64,000 nucleotides of DNA from Pigmentiphaga sp. H8. GTDB lineage: Bacteria > Pseudomonadota > Gammaproteobacteria > Burkholderiales > Burkholderiaceae_B. The DNA lies in contig NZ_CP033966.1 of NCBI RefSeq assembly GCF_003854895.1, positions 3,286,001-3,350,000 on the forward strand. The letters are read 5' to 3'. The notes below the pieces were generated by a model, which saw only the letters and a program-made list of their open reading frames with translations, did not search any database and had not been told where the DNA came from. Positions 24,011 through 32,213 of the stretch are shown here, one piece after another; the stretch's first letter is position 1; the number at the start of each line of letters is the position of its first letter. The position numbers and the translations under genes are program-made.

Positions 24011-25783
24011 ATGACCGCCTCGCTCACGCTCGACGTCCTGAATACCGCCGATCCCATCCGCTTCGTCCAGTTCCTGGACGGCCTGTACGAGCACAGCCCC
24101 TGGGTGCTGGAACGGGCCCTTGCCCTGCGCCCCTTCGCCTCGGCCGCCGCCCTCAAGTACGCGCTGTCGCAAACCGTGCGGCAGGCCAGCCGGGACGAAC
24201 AGCTGGCGCTGATCCGCGCCCACCCGGAGCTGGCGGGCCGCGCCGCCGTGGCGGGCCAGCTGACCGAGGACTCGGCCGGCGAACAGGCGCGCGCCGGACT
24301 CACCCAGTGCTCGCCCGAGGAATTCGAGCTGCTGCAACAACTGAACGCGGCCTACAACAGCCGCTTCGGATTTCCCTTCATCATCGCGGTGCGCGGCCCC
24401 ACGGGCGCCGGCCTGAGCCGCTACGACATCATCGCCGCCCTGGAACGCCGGCTGCGCCACGCGCCCGACCAGGAGTTCGCCGAGGCCTTGCGACAGATCG
24501 ACCGGATCGCCGAGATCCGGCTGGCGGACCGGCTGTCGCTGACGCGCCCCTACGGCGACACCGTCATGGGCTGGGCCGAGACGCTGGCCAGCTATTCCGA
24601 CTCGCCCGACCACCTGACCTGCACCTACCTGTCCGCGGCCCACCGCGCGGTGGCGGCCCGCATCCAGGCCTGGATGCTGGAGGCCGGCTTCGACTCGGTC
24701 TACCAGGACGCGGCCGGCAACGTCGTGGGCCGCTACCGGGCCGCCCCCACGGTGGCCGAGCCGCCGCTGGTGGCCACCGGCAGCCACTACGACACGGTCC
24801 GCAACGGCGGCAAGTACGACGGCCGCCTGGGGGTCCTGCTGCCTATCGCCGTGGTGGCCGACCTGAAGCGACGCAACCGCCGCCTGCCTTTCGACCTGGA
24901 CGTGGTGGCCTTCGCCGAAGAGGAAGGCGTGCGCTACGGCAGCACCTTCCTGGGCTCGTCGGCCTACATCGGCCGCTTCGATCCCGGCGTGCTGGACGCC
25001 CTGGACGCGTCCGACGTCAGCATGCGCGAGGCCATGCAGCTCGCGGGGCTCGACCCGGAACAGCTGGGCAAGGCGGCGGCCGAGGCGGCGCGCCTGCGGC
25101 ACTACTTCGAGATCCACATCGAGCAGGGCCCGGTGCTGCTGGAACGCAACCTGCCCGTGGGCGTGGTCACCTCCATCGCCGGCAGCGTGCGCCGCCTCAT
25201 GACCCTGGCCGGCGTGGCCAGCCATGCCGGCACCACCCCCATGGACATGCGCCGCGACGCCGCCTGTGCCGCCGCCGAGATCGTGCTGGCGGTGGAACGG
25301 CGCTGCGCCCAGGCGCCGTCGCTGGTCGGCACGGTGGGGATGCTGAACGTGCCGCACGGATCGGTGAACGTCATCCCCGGCGCCTGCACCCTGTCGCTGG
25401 ACCTGCGCGCCGCCGACAATGCCGTGCGCGACGCGGCCCTGGCCGACATCGAGCGGGAGGTCTCGGCCATCTGCTCGCGGCGCGGCATCTCGGTCGCGAC
25501 CGAGGAACTGATGCGCGCCGCCGCCGCGCCCTGCGCCCACGAACAGATGGCCATGTGGTCCCGCGCCATTGCCGACCGCGGCCTGCCCGTCTTCGAACTA
25601 CCGTCGGGCGCCGGCCACGACGCCATGAAGCTGGCCGAGGCCACGTCCATCACCATGCTGTTCACCCGCTGCGGCAACGGCGGCATCAGCCACAACCCGC
25701 TCGAGACCATGACGGCCGACGACGCCCAGCTGGCCGGCGAACTGATGCTGGACTTCCTGGAACAGATGGCGGCCGCCTCGTAG
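24011..25783 (+). CDS. OHCU decarboxylase / allantoate amidohydrolase fusion
   Basis: A 590-aa fusion of two ureide enzymes. Residues 1 to about 170 are UraD, which decarboxylates OHCU to S-allantoin; catalytic H71 lies in LIRAHPEL, and FGFPFIIAVRG is present. Residues about 178-590 are an M20-family amidohydrolase of the AllC/HyuC type with metal ligands H259 (GSHYD), D270 (GGKYDG), E304/E305, H369 (EIHIEQG) and H561 (GISHNPLE). It cuts allantoate to ureidoglycine, CO2 and ammonia. The two activities flank the PuuE step, so the fusion places non-consecutive enzymes on one chain. The linker is short and the frame is intact throughout. Confidence 0.9.
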   Translation: MTASLTLDVLNTADPIRFVQFLDGLYEHSPWVLERALALRPFASAAALKYALSQTVRQASRDEQLALIRAHPELAGRAAVAGQLTEDSAGEQARAGLTQCSPEEFELLQQLNAAYNSRFGFPFIIAVRGPTGAGLSRYDIIAALERRLRHAPDQEFAEALRQIDRIAEIRLADRLSLTRPYGDTVMGWAETLASYSDSPDHLTCTYLSAAHRAVAARIQAWMLEAGFDSVYQDAAGNVVGRYRAAPTVAEPPLVATGSHYDTVRNGGKYDGRLGVLLPIAVVADLKRRNRRLPFDLDVVAFAEEEGVRYGSTFLGSSAYIGRFDPGVLDALDASDVSMREAMQLAGLDPEQLGKAAAEAARLRHYFEIHIEQGPVLLERNLPVGVVTSIAGSVRRLMTLAGVASHAGTTPMDMRRDAACAAAEIVLAVERRCAQAPSLVGTVGMLNVPHGSVNVIPGACTLSLDLRAADNAVRDAALADIEREVSAICSRRGISVATEELMRAAAAPCAHEQMAMWSRAIADRGLPVFELPSGAGHDAMKLAEATSITMLFTRCGNGGISHNPLETMTADDAQLAGELMLDFLEQMAAAS

Positions 25784-25801
25784 CGGGCCGCCGCGCCGCC
25801 C

Positions 25802-26584
25802 TCAGCCGCTGACCAGGCGCGCCAGCACCGGCGCGCCGTCGACGAACACCATCAGTTCGCCGGGCTCGAAGCGGCGCCAGACCTCGTTGGTGGTCAGGGG
25901 CTCGGTCACGATGACCGCGATGCGGTCGTCGGGCGTGGTGACCTGGGCGAAGTCCACGCTGACCTCCTCGTCCGACAGGCTGGCGGTGGCGAAGGGGTGC
26001 TGGCGCACCAGGTAGTGCAGGCGCGTGGAGCAATGGACGTACAGGGCCTCGCCGTCCGACAGCATGAAATTGAAGGTGCCGTGCGCGGCGATTCCCGCGC
26101 TCAGTTCGCCCAGGGCGTCGGCCAGGGCCTCGATGCCCGGATGACAGGCGAAGCGCGCCCGCAGGCATTGCAGCATCCAGCAGAAGGCCCGTTCGCTGTC
26201 GGTGTCGCCCACCGGCCGGTAGGGGCCGTCCAGCGCCGGGAGATAGTTCACCAGGTCGCCGTTGTGCGCGAACACCCAGTAGCGCCCCCACAGTTCGCGC
26301 ACGAACGGATGGCAGTTCTCCAGCGCCACGCGCCCCACCGTCGCCTTGCGGATGTGCGCGATCACGTTGCGCGACTTGATCGGATAGTGCCGGATCAGGT
26401 CCGCCACCGGCGACAGCAGCGCCGGCTCGTGGTCCACGAAGTGGCGCACCCCCGCTCCCTCGAAGAAGGCGATGCCCCAGCCGTCGACGTGCTCGCCGGT
26501 ACGCCCCGCGCGGGTGGCGAAGCCGGTGAAGCTGAAGACGATGTCGGTCGGCGTGTTGCCGTTCATGCCTAGCAATTGGCACAT
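25802..26584 (-). CDS. class II glutamine amidotransferase, YafJ-like
   Basis: A 260-aa stand-alone Ntn-type glutaminase domain. The protein begins MCQLLGMNGN, so Cys2 becomes the N-terminal nucleophile after Met removal, which fixes the start at 26584 (AAGG upstream). Other glutaminase elements are IAHIRKATVG, ENCHPF, FAHNGDLVNY and GDTDSERAF. No synthase domain is attached, so the ammonia acceptor is unknown; a YafJ-like or EgtC-like role is possible. It converges with the uraD-allC gene (18-bp gap) and diverges from the ABC importer genes. Confidence 0.82.
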   Translation of the reverse strand: MCQLLGMNGNTPTDIVFSFTGFATRAGRTGEHVDGWGIAFFEGAGVRHFVDHEPALLSPVADLIRHYPIKSRNVIAHIRKATVGRVALENCHPFVRELWGRYWVFAHNGDLVNYLPALDGPYRPVGDTDSERAFCWMLQCLRARFACHPGIEALADALGELSAGIAAHGTFNFMLSDGEALYVHCSTRLHYLVRQHPFATASLSDEEVSVDFAQVTTPDDRIAVIVTEPLTTNEVWRRFEPGELMVFVDGAPVLARLVSG

Positions 26585-26674
26585 GGGGAACCTTCGCGGT
26601 GCAAGAAAACGGGCATGGATCCTGCTTTTGATACGGGTGGAAACCGGTACGCCCCCAACCGGGGAAACGCCGCA

Positions 26675-26697
26675 CCAATGCGGGTTTACCTCGCATT
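26675..26697. promoter_or_regulatory. inverted repeat upstream of the ABC importer operon
   Basis: CAATGCG and CGCATTG arms surround a 9-bp spacer, 83 bp before the binding-protein ATG in the 196-bp divergent gap with the amidotransferase gene. It could be an operator. No known riboswitch structure was recognised in this leader. Confidence 0.3.
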
Positions 26698-26780
26698 GTT
26701 GGGGTGCGAAACCGGGATGTATTCTCCCCACAAAACCCGGGACGGCACAACCGTCCCCACTCACCCGAGGAAACCCCAGC

Positions 26781-27842
26781 ATGAAGACGACACCTCGCAC
26801 CCCGGATCGCCGTGCCGTGCTCGCCGGCCTGGCGCTGTCGCTGGCCACGGTCTGGGCCGCTCCCGCCGCCCACGCCCAGGATACCAAGATACGCTTCCAG
26901 CTCGACTGGCGCTTCGAAGGGCCGAGCGCGATTTTCCTGGTGGCGGCCAAGAAGGGCTATTTCAAGCAGGAAAAGCTGGACGTGACCATCGACGCCGGCA
27001 GCGGCTCGGGCGCGGCGGTGAACCGGGTGGCCTCGGGTTCGTACGAAATGGGTTTCGCCGACCTGGCGGCGCTGATGGAATTCCAGGGCAACAACCCCGG
27101 CGCGCCCAACCAGCCCACCGGCGTCATGATGATCTACAACAACACGCCGGCGGCGGTGTTCTCGCTCAAGAAAAGCGGCATCAAGACCCCCAGGGACCTC
27201 GAAGGCAGGAAGCTGGGCTCGCCCTCGTTCGACGGCGGCCGCCGGTCCTTCCCGATCTTCGCCCAGGCCAACAAGATCGACGACGCCAAGGTCACCTGGG
27301 TCAGCATGGATCCGGCGCTGCGCGAGACCATGCTCGCGCGCGGCGACGTCGACGCGATCACCGGCTTCTACTTCACCTCGCTCTTGAACCTGAACGCGCG
27401 CGGCGTCAAGGACCAGGACATCGCCATCATGTCCTATCCCGAATACGGCGTGAAGCTGTACGGCAACGCCATCATCGCCGACCGCAATTTCGCCAGGAAT
27501 CATCCCGAGGCGGTCAAGGGCTTCCTACGCGCGGTGGCCAAGGCCACGCGCGATGTGCTGGCCGATCCGGCCGCCTCGATCGCCACCGTCAAGGAACGGG
27601 ACGGCATCATCGACGCGCCGCTGGAACTCAAGCGCCTGCGGCTGGCGATCCAGACCGCCATCGACACGCCCGATGCGCGCGCCGACGGCTTCGGCGACAT
27701 CGAACCCGCCCGCATGGCGCTGATGGCGGCCCAGGTCACCCGCACCTACGGCACCAAGACCTCGGTCAAGCCCGAGATGGCGTTCGACCGTTCGTTCCTG
27801 CCGGAAAAATCCCTGACGGCTTCCGTGCTGCGCGGCAAGTGA
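26781..27842 (+). CDS. NitT/TauT-family ABC transporter substrate-binding protein
   Basis: A 353-aa periplasmic binding protein of the NMT1/SsuA/ThiY group. The N-terminal leader TPDRRAVLAGLALSLATVWAAP ends near AHAQDTK and contains a twin Arg before a hydrophobic core, so Tat export is possible. The mature fold has IRFQLDWRFEGPSAIFLVAAKKGYF, GSGSGAAVNRVASG and MGFADLAALMEF. The stop is 1 bp before the ATPase ATG. The ligand is not known. Position beside the ureide genes suggests a purine, ureide or nitrogenous precursor. Confidence 0.88.
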   Translation: MKTTPRTPDRRAVLAGLALSLATVWAAPAAHAQDTKIRFQLDWRFEGPSAIFLVAAKKGYFKQEKLDVTIDAGSGSGAAVNRVASGSYEMGFADLAALMEFQGNNPGAPNQPTGVMMIYNNTPAAVFSLKKSGIKTPRDLEGRKLGSPSFDGGRRSFPIFAQANKIDDAKVTWVSMDPALRETMLARGDVDAITGFYFTSLLNLNARGVKDQDIAIMSYPEYGVKLYGNAIIADRNFARNHPEAVKGFLRAVAKATRDVLADPAASIATVKERDGIIDAPLELKRLRLAIQTAIDTPDARADGFGDIEPARMALMAAQVTRTYGTKTSVKPEMAFDRSFLPEKSLTASVLRGK

Positions 27843-27843
27843 C

Positions 27844-28626
27844 ATGGCGGCCTTCGTCGATTTCCAGCGGGTCTCGCTGGCCTACAACGCTGCCCTGGAG
27901 CGGGCGGGCGACTACGCGGTCGAGGACATCAGCCTCTCGATAGACAAGGGCGAGTTCGTTGCCATCGTCGGCCCCTCGGGCTGCGGCAAGTCCACCTTCA
28001 TGAAGCTGACGACCGGCCTGAAGTCGCCCACCCGCGGCACCGTGACCGTGGGCGGCAACCGGGTCACCGGCCCCCTGAAGATCGTCGGCATGGCCTTCCA
28101 GGCTCCCAACCTGCTGCCTTGGCGCACCACGCTCGACAACGTCCTGCTGCCGCTGGAGATCGTCGAGCCCTACCGCTCCAGCTTCCGGGCCCGGCGCGCC
28201 GAATACACCGACCGCGCGCGGGCGCTGCTGGCCACCGTCGGGCTGGGCGGCTACGAGCACAAGTTCCCGTGGGAGCTGTCGGGCGGCATGCAGCAGCGCG
28301 CATCGCTGTGCCGGGCGCTCATCCACGAACCCGAAATGCTGATGCTGGACGAGCCTTTCGGCGCGCTGGACGCGTTCACGCGCGAGGAACTGTGGTGCGT
28401 CCTGCGCGACCTCTGGAGCGAGCGCCGCTTCAACGTGGTGCTGGTCACCCACGACCTGCGCGAGGCCGTGTTCCTGGCCGATACCGTGTACGTGATGAGC
28501 AAGCGCCCCGGCCGCATCCTGTCCCGCCGGGATATCGAACTGCCACGGCCCCGGCAACTCGAGACCACCTATTCCGACGACTTCAACGCCCTGGTGCTGG
28601 AACTGCGCACCCAGATCGGACATTGA
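27844..28626 (+). CDS. NitT/TauT-family ABC transporter ATP-binding protein
   Basis: A 260-aa ABC ATPase. It has Walker A GPSGCGKST (43-51), Q-loop near AFQAPNL, signature LSGGMQQR (145-152), Walker B MLMLDEP (165-171) and H-loop H203 (VTHD). It energises import with the flanking binding protein and permease, two copies per transporter. FPWELSGGMQQRASLCRALIHEP is the standard motif order of the nitrate/taurine subfamily. It lies 1 bp behind the binding-protein gene. Confidence 0.93.
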   Translation: MAAFVDFQRVSLAYNAALERAGDYAVEDISLSIDKGEFVAIVGPSGCGKSTFMKLTTGLKSPTRGTVTVGGNRVTGPLKIVGMAFQAPNLLPWRTTLDNVLLPLEIVEPYRSSFRARRAEYTDRARALLATVGLGGYEHKFPWELSGGMQQRASLCRALIHEPEMLMLDEPFGALDAFTREELWCVLRDLWSERRFNVVLVTHDLREAVFLADTVYVMSKRPGRILSRRDIELPRPRQLETTYSDDFNALVLELRTQIGH

Positions 28627-28671
28627 CCGGCGCCCCGCGCGCTTTCCCGCCTCCCCACGCCGACTCGCCCG

Positions 28672-29439
28672 ATGAACAACACCCTCGCCCAACGTCTCGC
28701 CCCGATCACGCTGCTGGCCGCCGTCATCATCCTGTGGGAGATCATCTGCCGGGTTTTCGAAGTGTCCGAGTTCATCTTCCCCAGCCCCTCGCAGATCCTG
28801 CAGGCCACCATCGACTACGCGCCGGTCATCGCCATGCATGCCTGGCGCACCTTCTGGGTCACGATGGCCGGCTTCGGCATCTCCATCGTGGTGGGCGTGG
28901 TGCTGGGCTTCGTCATCGGCAGCTCGCGCCTGGCCTACACGGCCGTGTACCCCTTGATGACCGCGTTCAACGCCCTGCCCAAGGCGGCCTTCGTGCCGGT
29001 GCTGGTGGTGTGGTTCGGCATCGGCATCGGCCCCGCCGTGCTGACCGCCTTCCTGATCTCGTTCTTTCCCATCATGGTCAACATCGCCACCGGGCTCGCC
29101 ACGCTCGAGCCCGAACTCGAGGACGTGCTGCGTGTGCTGGGCGCCAAGCGCATGGACGTGCTGCTCAAGGTCGGGCTGCCCCGGTCGCTGCCGTATTTCT
29201 ATGCCTCGCTGAAAGTGGCGATCACGCTGGCCTTCGTCGGCTCGACCGTGTCCGAGATGGCGGCCTCGAACGAGGGCATCGGCTACCTGCTGGTGTCGGC
29301 CGGCTCGGCCATGAAGATGCCGCTGGCCTTCTCGGGCCTGATGGTGATAGGCGTGATGGCCATGGCCATGTACGAGCTGTTCGCGCTGGTGGAAAAACGC
29401 ACCACGGCGTGGGCCCACCGGGGCAACCAGGGCACCTGA
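28672..29439 (+). CDS. NitT/TauT-family ABC transporter permease
   Basis: A 255-aa inner-membrane permease with about six hydrophobic segments (first at ITLLAAVIILWEIICRVF; others at ISIVVGVVLGFVIGS, AFVPVLVVWFGIGIG, LTAFLISFFPIMVNIA). The EAA-type coupling loop is seen in LEDVLRVLGAKRMDVLLKVGLPRSLPYFYASLK. It forms a homodimer channel with the upstream ATPase. The 45-bp spacer to the ATPase gene still fits one operon. Confidence 0.93.
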   Translation: MNNTLAQRLAPITLLAAVIILWEIICRVFEVSEFIFPSPSQILQATIDYAPVIAMHAWRTFWVTMAGFGISIVVGVVLGFVIGSSRLAYTAVYPLMTAFNALPKAAFVPVLVVWFGIGIGPAVLTAFLISFFPIMVNIATGLATLEPELEDVLRVLGAKRMDVLLKVGLPRSLPYFYASLKVAITLAFVGSTVSEMAASNEGIGYLLVSAGSAMKMPLAFSGLMVIGVMAMAMYELFALVEKRTTAWAHRGNQGT

Positions 29440-29458
29440 GGCCGGACCCGTCTCCGAA

Positions 29459-29489
29459 TTGAGACGCGCTGTAAGTATCGCTACATAAT
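29459..29489 (+). promoter_or_regulatory. candidate sigma-70 promoter for the phytochrome-like kinase operon
   Basis: TTGAGA (29459-29464) and CATAAT (29484-29489) each match five of six consensus positions, with a long 19-bp spacer. The -35 box overlaps an inverted repeat with arms CGTCTC and GAGACG (29449-29466), a possible operator. The kinase start lies 71 bp downstream. Confidence 0.35.
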
Positions 29490-29493
29490 CCGG

Positions 29494-29516
29494 CCGGCGC
29501 GCGGGACACGCGCCGG
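29494..29516. terminator. GC-rich hairpin between ABC importer and kinase genes
   Basis: The arms CCGGCGCG and CGCGCCGG enclose a 7-base loop, 54 bp after the permease stop. No T-run follows, so termination is uncertain. It lies just after the candidate promoter and may instead sit in the 5' leader of the kinase mRNA. Confidence 0.25.
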
Positions 29517-29560
29517 GGCGGGCATACTATCGGGGTTCGCCCTCTTCGATCCCGAACCAG

Positions 29561-31717
29561 GTGCACCTCCCGAGTCCCGCGTCCGGCAAGGACATTCCGG
29601 CCGCGCGTGCGAGCGGGTCCACCCGCCCGCCGTCCGGCATCCAGCCCCACGGCTTCCTGCTCGTGCTCGACCGTGCCCGCGGCACGATCCTGCAGGCCAG
29701 CGCCTCCGTGCGACAGCACCTGAACGCGCCGCCGGCCGTGCTGCTGGGCCAGCGGCTGTCGTACCTGGTGCGGCCCGCCGACAGCCGCTTCCACGAGCGG
29801 CTGCGCGCCGCGACCCAGGCCGAACGCACGCCCCAGCACCTGGACACGGTGGCCTTCGTCGCCGTGGCCGGCCGCTTCGACCTGGTGGTCCACCGGTACG
29901 GCGGATCCATCGTGGCCGAGTTCGAACCCGTGGCGCCGACGGTCCGGCCGTCCGACCTGGGCGACTTCGTCGATCGCGCCCATCGCTGCCAGACCGCCGA
30001 TGAACTGTGCGCCCTGGCGGTCGAACGCATTCGCAAGATGACGGGTTTCGGACGCGTGATCGCCTATGAACTCGACCTCGACGGCCATGGCCGCATCAAC
30101 GCCGAACGGCGCGGCCGCGGCTATGCCTCGCTGCTGGGCCGGCGTTTTCCGGCCGACGACCCGTCGCTCGAGGCGCGCCGCGACGACCGTGCCCAACGCT
30201 TGAGCTACATCCCCGACACCGGCAGCGAACCCTCGCCGCTGGAACCTTCCCGCAACCCCGATACGGGCGCCTGCACGGACCTGAGCCTGGCCGGCCTGCG
30301 CGCGGCGCCGCCCGCGCTGCTGCACTGCCTGGAGAACGTGGGCGCCCGCGCGGCCATGTCGCTGCCGCTGATGTCGCAGGGCCGGCTGTGGGGCATGATC
30401 GCTTGCCATCACGCCCAGCCCCGGGCCATGCCGCCGGCCGTCCGTGCCCAATGCGACCTGCTCGTGCAGGTCGTCGCGCTGCAGATCGATGCCCGCCAGG
30501 CCCAGGCCGAAGCGGAGCGGCGGCACGAACTGCAACGCCTGATGGGTGTGCTGCTGGCCGCGATGTCCCGGCATGACAGCGTCCCCGCCGGGCTGGCCAG
30601 CATGCCGGCCCAACTGCTGGCGTTCGCGGATGCGTCCGGCGCGGCCATCGTGCATGGCGACGAATGCCTGACCTTCGGCCAGGCGCCCAGCCATCGGGCC
30701 GTGCAGGCGCTGGCGGCCCGCCTTGCGAGCACGGATGGCACCGGGCTCTTCCACACAGCCAGCCTGCCCGAGGCGGCGCCCGAATTCGCCGCGCTGCGCC
30801 GCGTGGCCTGCGGTGTGCTGGCCCTGCCGATATCGGAGTTGCATGCCAACTACGTGCTCTGGTTCAGGCCGGAGTGGACGCGCGGCCGCGCCCACCCGTG
30901 GGAACCCTGCGAGCTGGAAAGCGCGGCGGAGCTGCGTACCGCCATTACCGGCGTGGTGCTGCGCAAGGCCGAGGAACTGGCCGGCCTGGCCGACGAACTG
31001 GGCCGCATCAACCAGGAACTCGAAGCCTTCTCGTACAGCGTCTCGCACGACCTGCGCGCGCCGCTGCGCCATATCGCGGGCTACGCCGACCTGCTGCGCG
31101 AATACGAAGGCGCCCATCTGTCGGACCGCGGCGCGCGCTACCTCGACAATATCGGCGACTCGGCCCGCTTCGCCGGCAGGCTGGTCGATGCGCTGCTGAC
31201 CTTCTCGCAGATGGGCCGCTCGGCCCTGCGGCCCTCGCAAGTGGACCTGGCGCAGGCGCTCGAGCAGATACGTCGCGAACTCGCCCCCGACCTCGACGGC
31301 CGCCCGGTGGAATGGATCATGGGCGACCTGCCGTCCGTCCACGCCGACGCCGCCTACATGCACCTGGCGCTGCGCAATCTGTTGTCCAACGCCATCAAGT
31401 ACACGCGCGGCCGCGACCCCGCGGTGATCGAGATCGCCGCCGAACCGCGCCACGGCGGCCACGTCATCCATGTGCGCGACAACGGCGTGGGCTTCGACAT
31501 GAAATACGTTGGCAAACTGTTCGGCGTATTCCAGCGTCTGCACCGCATGGAAGAATTCGAGGGCACGGGCATCGGCCTGGCCAATGTCCGCCGCATCGTC
31601 GAACGCCACGGCGGCCGCGTATGGGCCGAAGGAAGCCCTGGCCAGGGGGCGACCTTCTACGTGTTCCTGCCCGACGCCCCGCCCCCCGCCGCGACCGCGG
31701 CCGACCTGAAGGAGTGA
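29561..31717 (+). CDS. phytochrome-like sensor histidine kinase, apparently chromophore-free
   Basis: A 718-aa PAS-GAF-PHY-HisKA-HATPase protein of bacteriophytochrome architecture. IQPHG (27-31) marks the PAS entry, GMIACHH (278-284) the GAF core, VLWFRPE (432-438) the PHY domain, H496 (SVSHDLRAPL) the phospho-acceptor, and NLLSNAIKYT, DNGVGFD and GTGIGLANV the ATPase boxes. The N-terminal biliverdin-binding Cys is absent and there is none upstream in frame before 29561. The DIP motif is replaced by DDPS. The position of the pyrrole-contacting His before GAF strand 5 is Leu (PPALLHCL). The PHY tongue with PRxSF is deleted: WFRPEW runs almost directly into PWEPCELES. The kinase half looks intact. 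It begins with GTG and is followed by its likely response regulator. Confidence 0.88.
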   Translation: MHLPSPASGKDIPAARASGSTRPPSGIQPHGFLLVLDRARGTILQASASVRQHLNAPPAVLLGQRLSYLVRPADSRFHERLRAATQAERTPQHLDTVAFVAVAGRFDLVVHRYGGSIVAEFEPVAPTVRPSDLGDFVDRAHRCQTADELCALAVERIRKMTGFGRVIAYELDLDGHGRINAERRGRGYASLLGRRFPADDPSLEARRDDRAQRLSYIPDTGSEPSPLEPSRNPDTGACTDLSLAGLRAAPPALLHCLENVGARAAMSLPLMSQGRLWGMIACHHAQPRAMPPAVRAQCDLLVQVVALQIDARQAQAEAERRHELQRLMGVLLAAMSRHDSVPAGLASMPAQLLAFADASGAAIVHGDECLTFGQAPSHRAVQALAARLASTDGTGLFHTASLPEAAPEFAALRRVACGVLALPISELHANYVLWFRPEWTRGRAHPWEPCELESAAELRTAITGVVLRKAEELAGLADELGRINQELEAFSYSVSHDLRAPLRHIAGYADLLREYEGAHLSDRGARYLDNIGDSARFAGRLVDALLTFSQMGRSALRPSQVDLAQALEQIRRELAPDLDGRPVEWIMGDLPSVHADAAYMHLALRNLLSNAIKYTRGRDPAVIEIAAEPRHGGHVIHVRDNGVGFDMKYVGKLFGVFQRLHRMEEFEGTGIGLANVRRIVERHGGRVWAEGSPGQGATFYVFLPDAPPPAATAADLKE

Positions 31718-31727
31718 GACCCCCGTC

Positions 31728-32213
31728 ATGCTCAAGCCCATTCTGCTGGTCGAAGACAGTCCCCAGGACCTTGAACTGACCCTGATCGCGCTCGAAAGAA
31801 GCCAGCTCGCCAACGACGTGGTGGTCGCGCGCGACGGCGAGGAAGCCGCCGACTACCTGTTCCGGCGCGGGCATCATCAGGACCGGCCGGCCGGCAACCC
31901 CGCGGTCATCCTGCTGGACCTGAAGCTGCCCAAGATGGACGGACTGGAACTGCTCCAGCTCATACGCGAGGACCGTGGGCTACAGAACGTGCCCGTGGTC
32001 ATGCTGACCTCGTCCAGCGAGGAAAGCGACCTGGTGCGCGCCTACGACCTGGGCGTCAACGCCTACGTGGTCAAGCCGGTGAATTTCCCGGATTTCGTAC
32101 GCGCGATCGGAGAACTGGGCGTATTCTGGGCGGTGTTGAACGAGCCGCCTCCCGGCTCTCTGCGCCGCGCCGCCGGCCGCGGCAACCGCGACTCCCGGAG
32201 CCTGCCCACGTGA
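31728..32213 (+). CDS. single-domain response regulator (Rcp1-like)
   Basis: A 161-aa CheY-fold receiver with no output domain. Acidic pocket D10, phospho-acceptor D64 (ILLDLKLPKMDG), T94 and K116 (YVVKPVNF) are all present. The long beta4-alpha4 region and the C-terminus VRAIGELGVFWAVLNEPPP are typical of Rcp1-type partners of phytochromes. The ribosome-binding AAGGAG lies across the stop codon of the kinase gene, and its own stop overlaps the next start (GTGA), so the three genes are coupled. It likely takes phosphate from the upstream kinase and passes the signal by protein contact. The last about 15 residues are basic and disordered. Confidence 0.9.
   Translation: MLKPILLVEDSPQDLELTLIALERSQLANDVVVARDGEEAADYLFRRGHHQDRPAGNPAVILLDLKLPKMDGLELLQLIREDRGLQNVPVVMLTSSSEESDLVRAYDLGVNAYVVKPVNFPDFVRAIGELGVFWAVLNEPPPGSLRRAAGRGNRDSRSLPT

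Noticed and set aside
26585..26780. Possible TPP or purine riboswitch before the NitT/TauT importer
   Set aside because: The leader lacks recognisable conserved riboswitch core sequences; only a simple inverted repeat was found.
29222..31813. An 863-codon minus-strand frame opposite the phytochrome-like kinase
   Set aside because: No motif, low-complexity His/Arg/Gly composition, and it covers a well-supported kinase gene.
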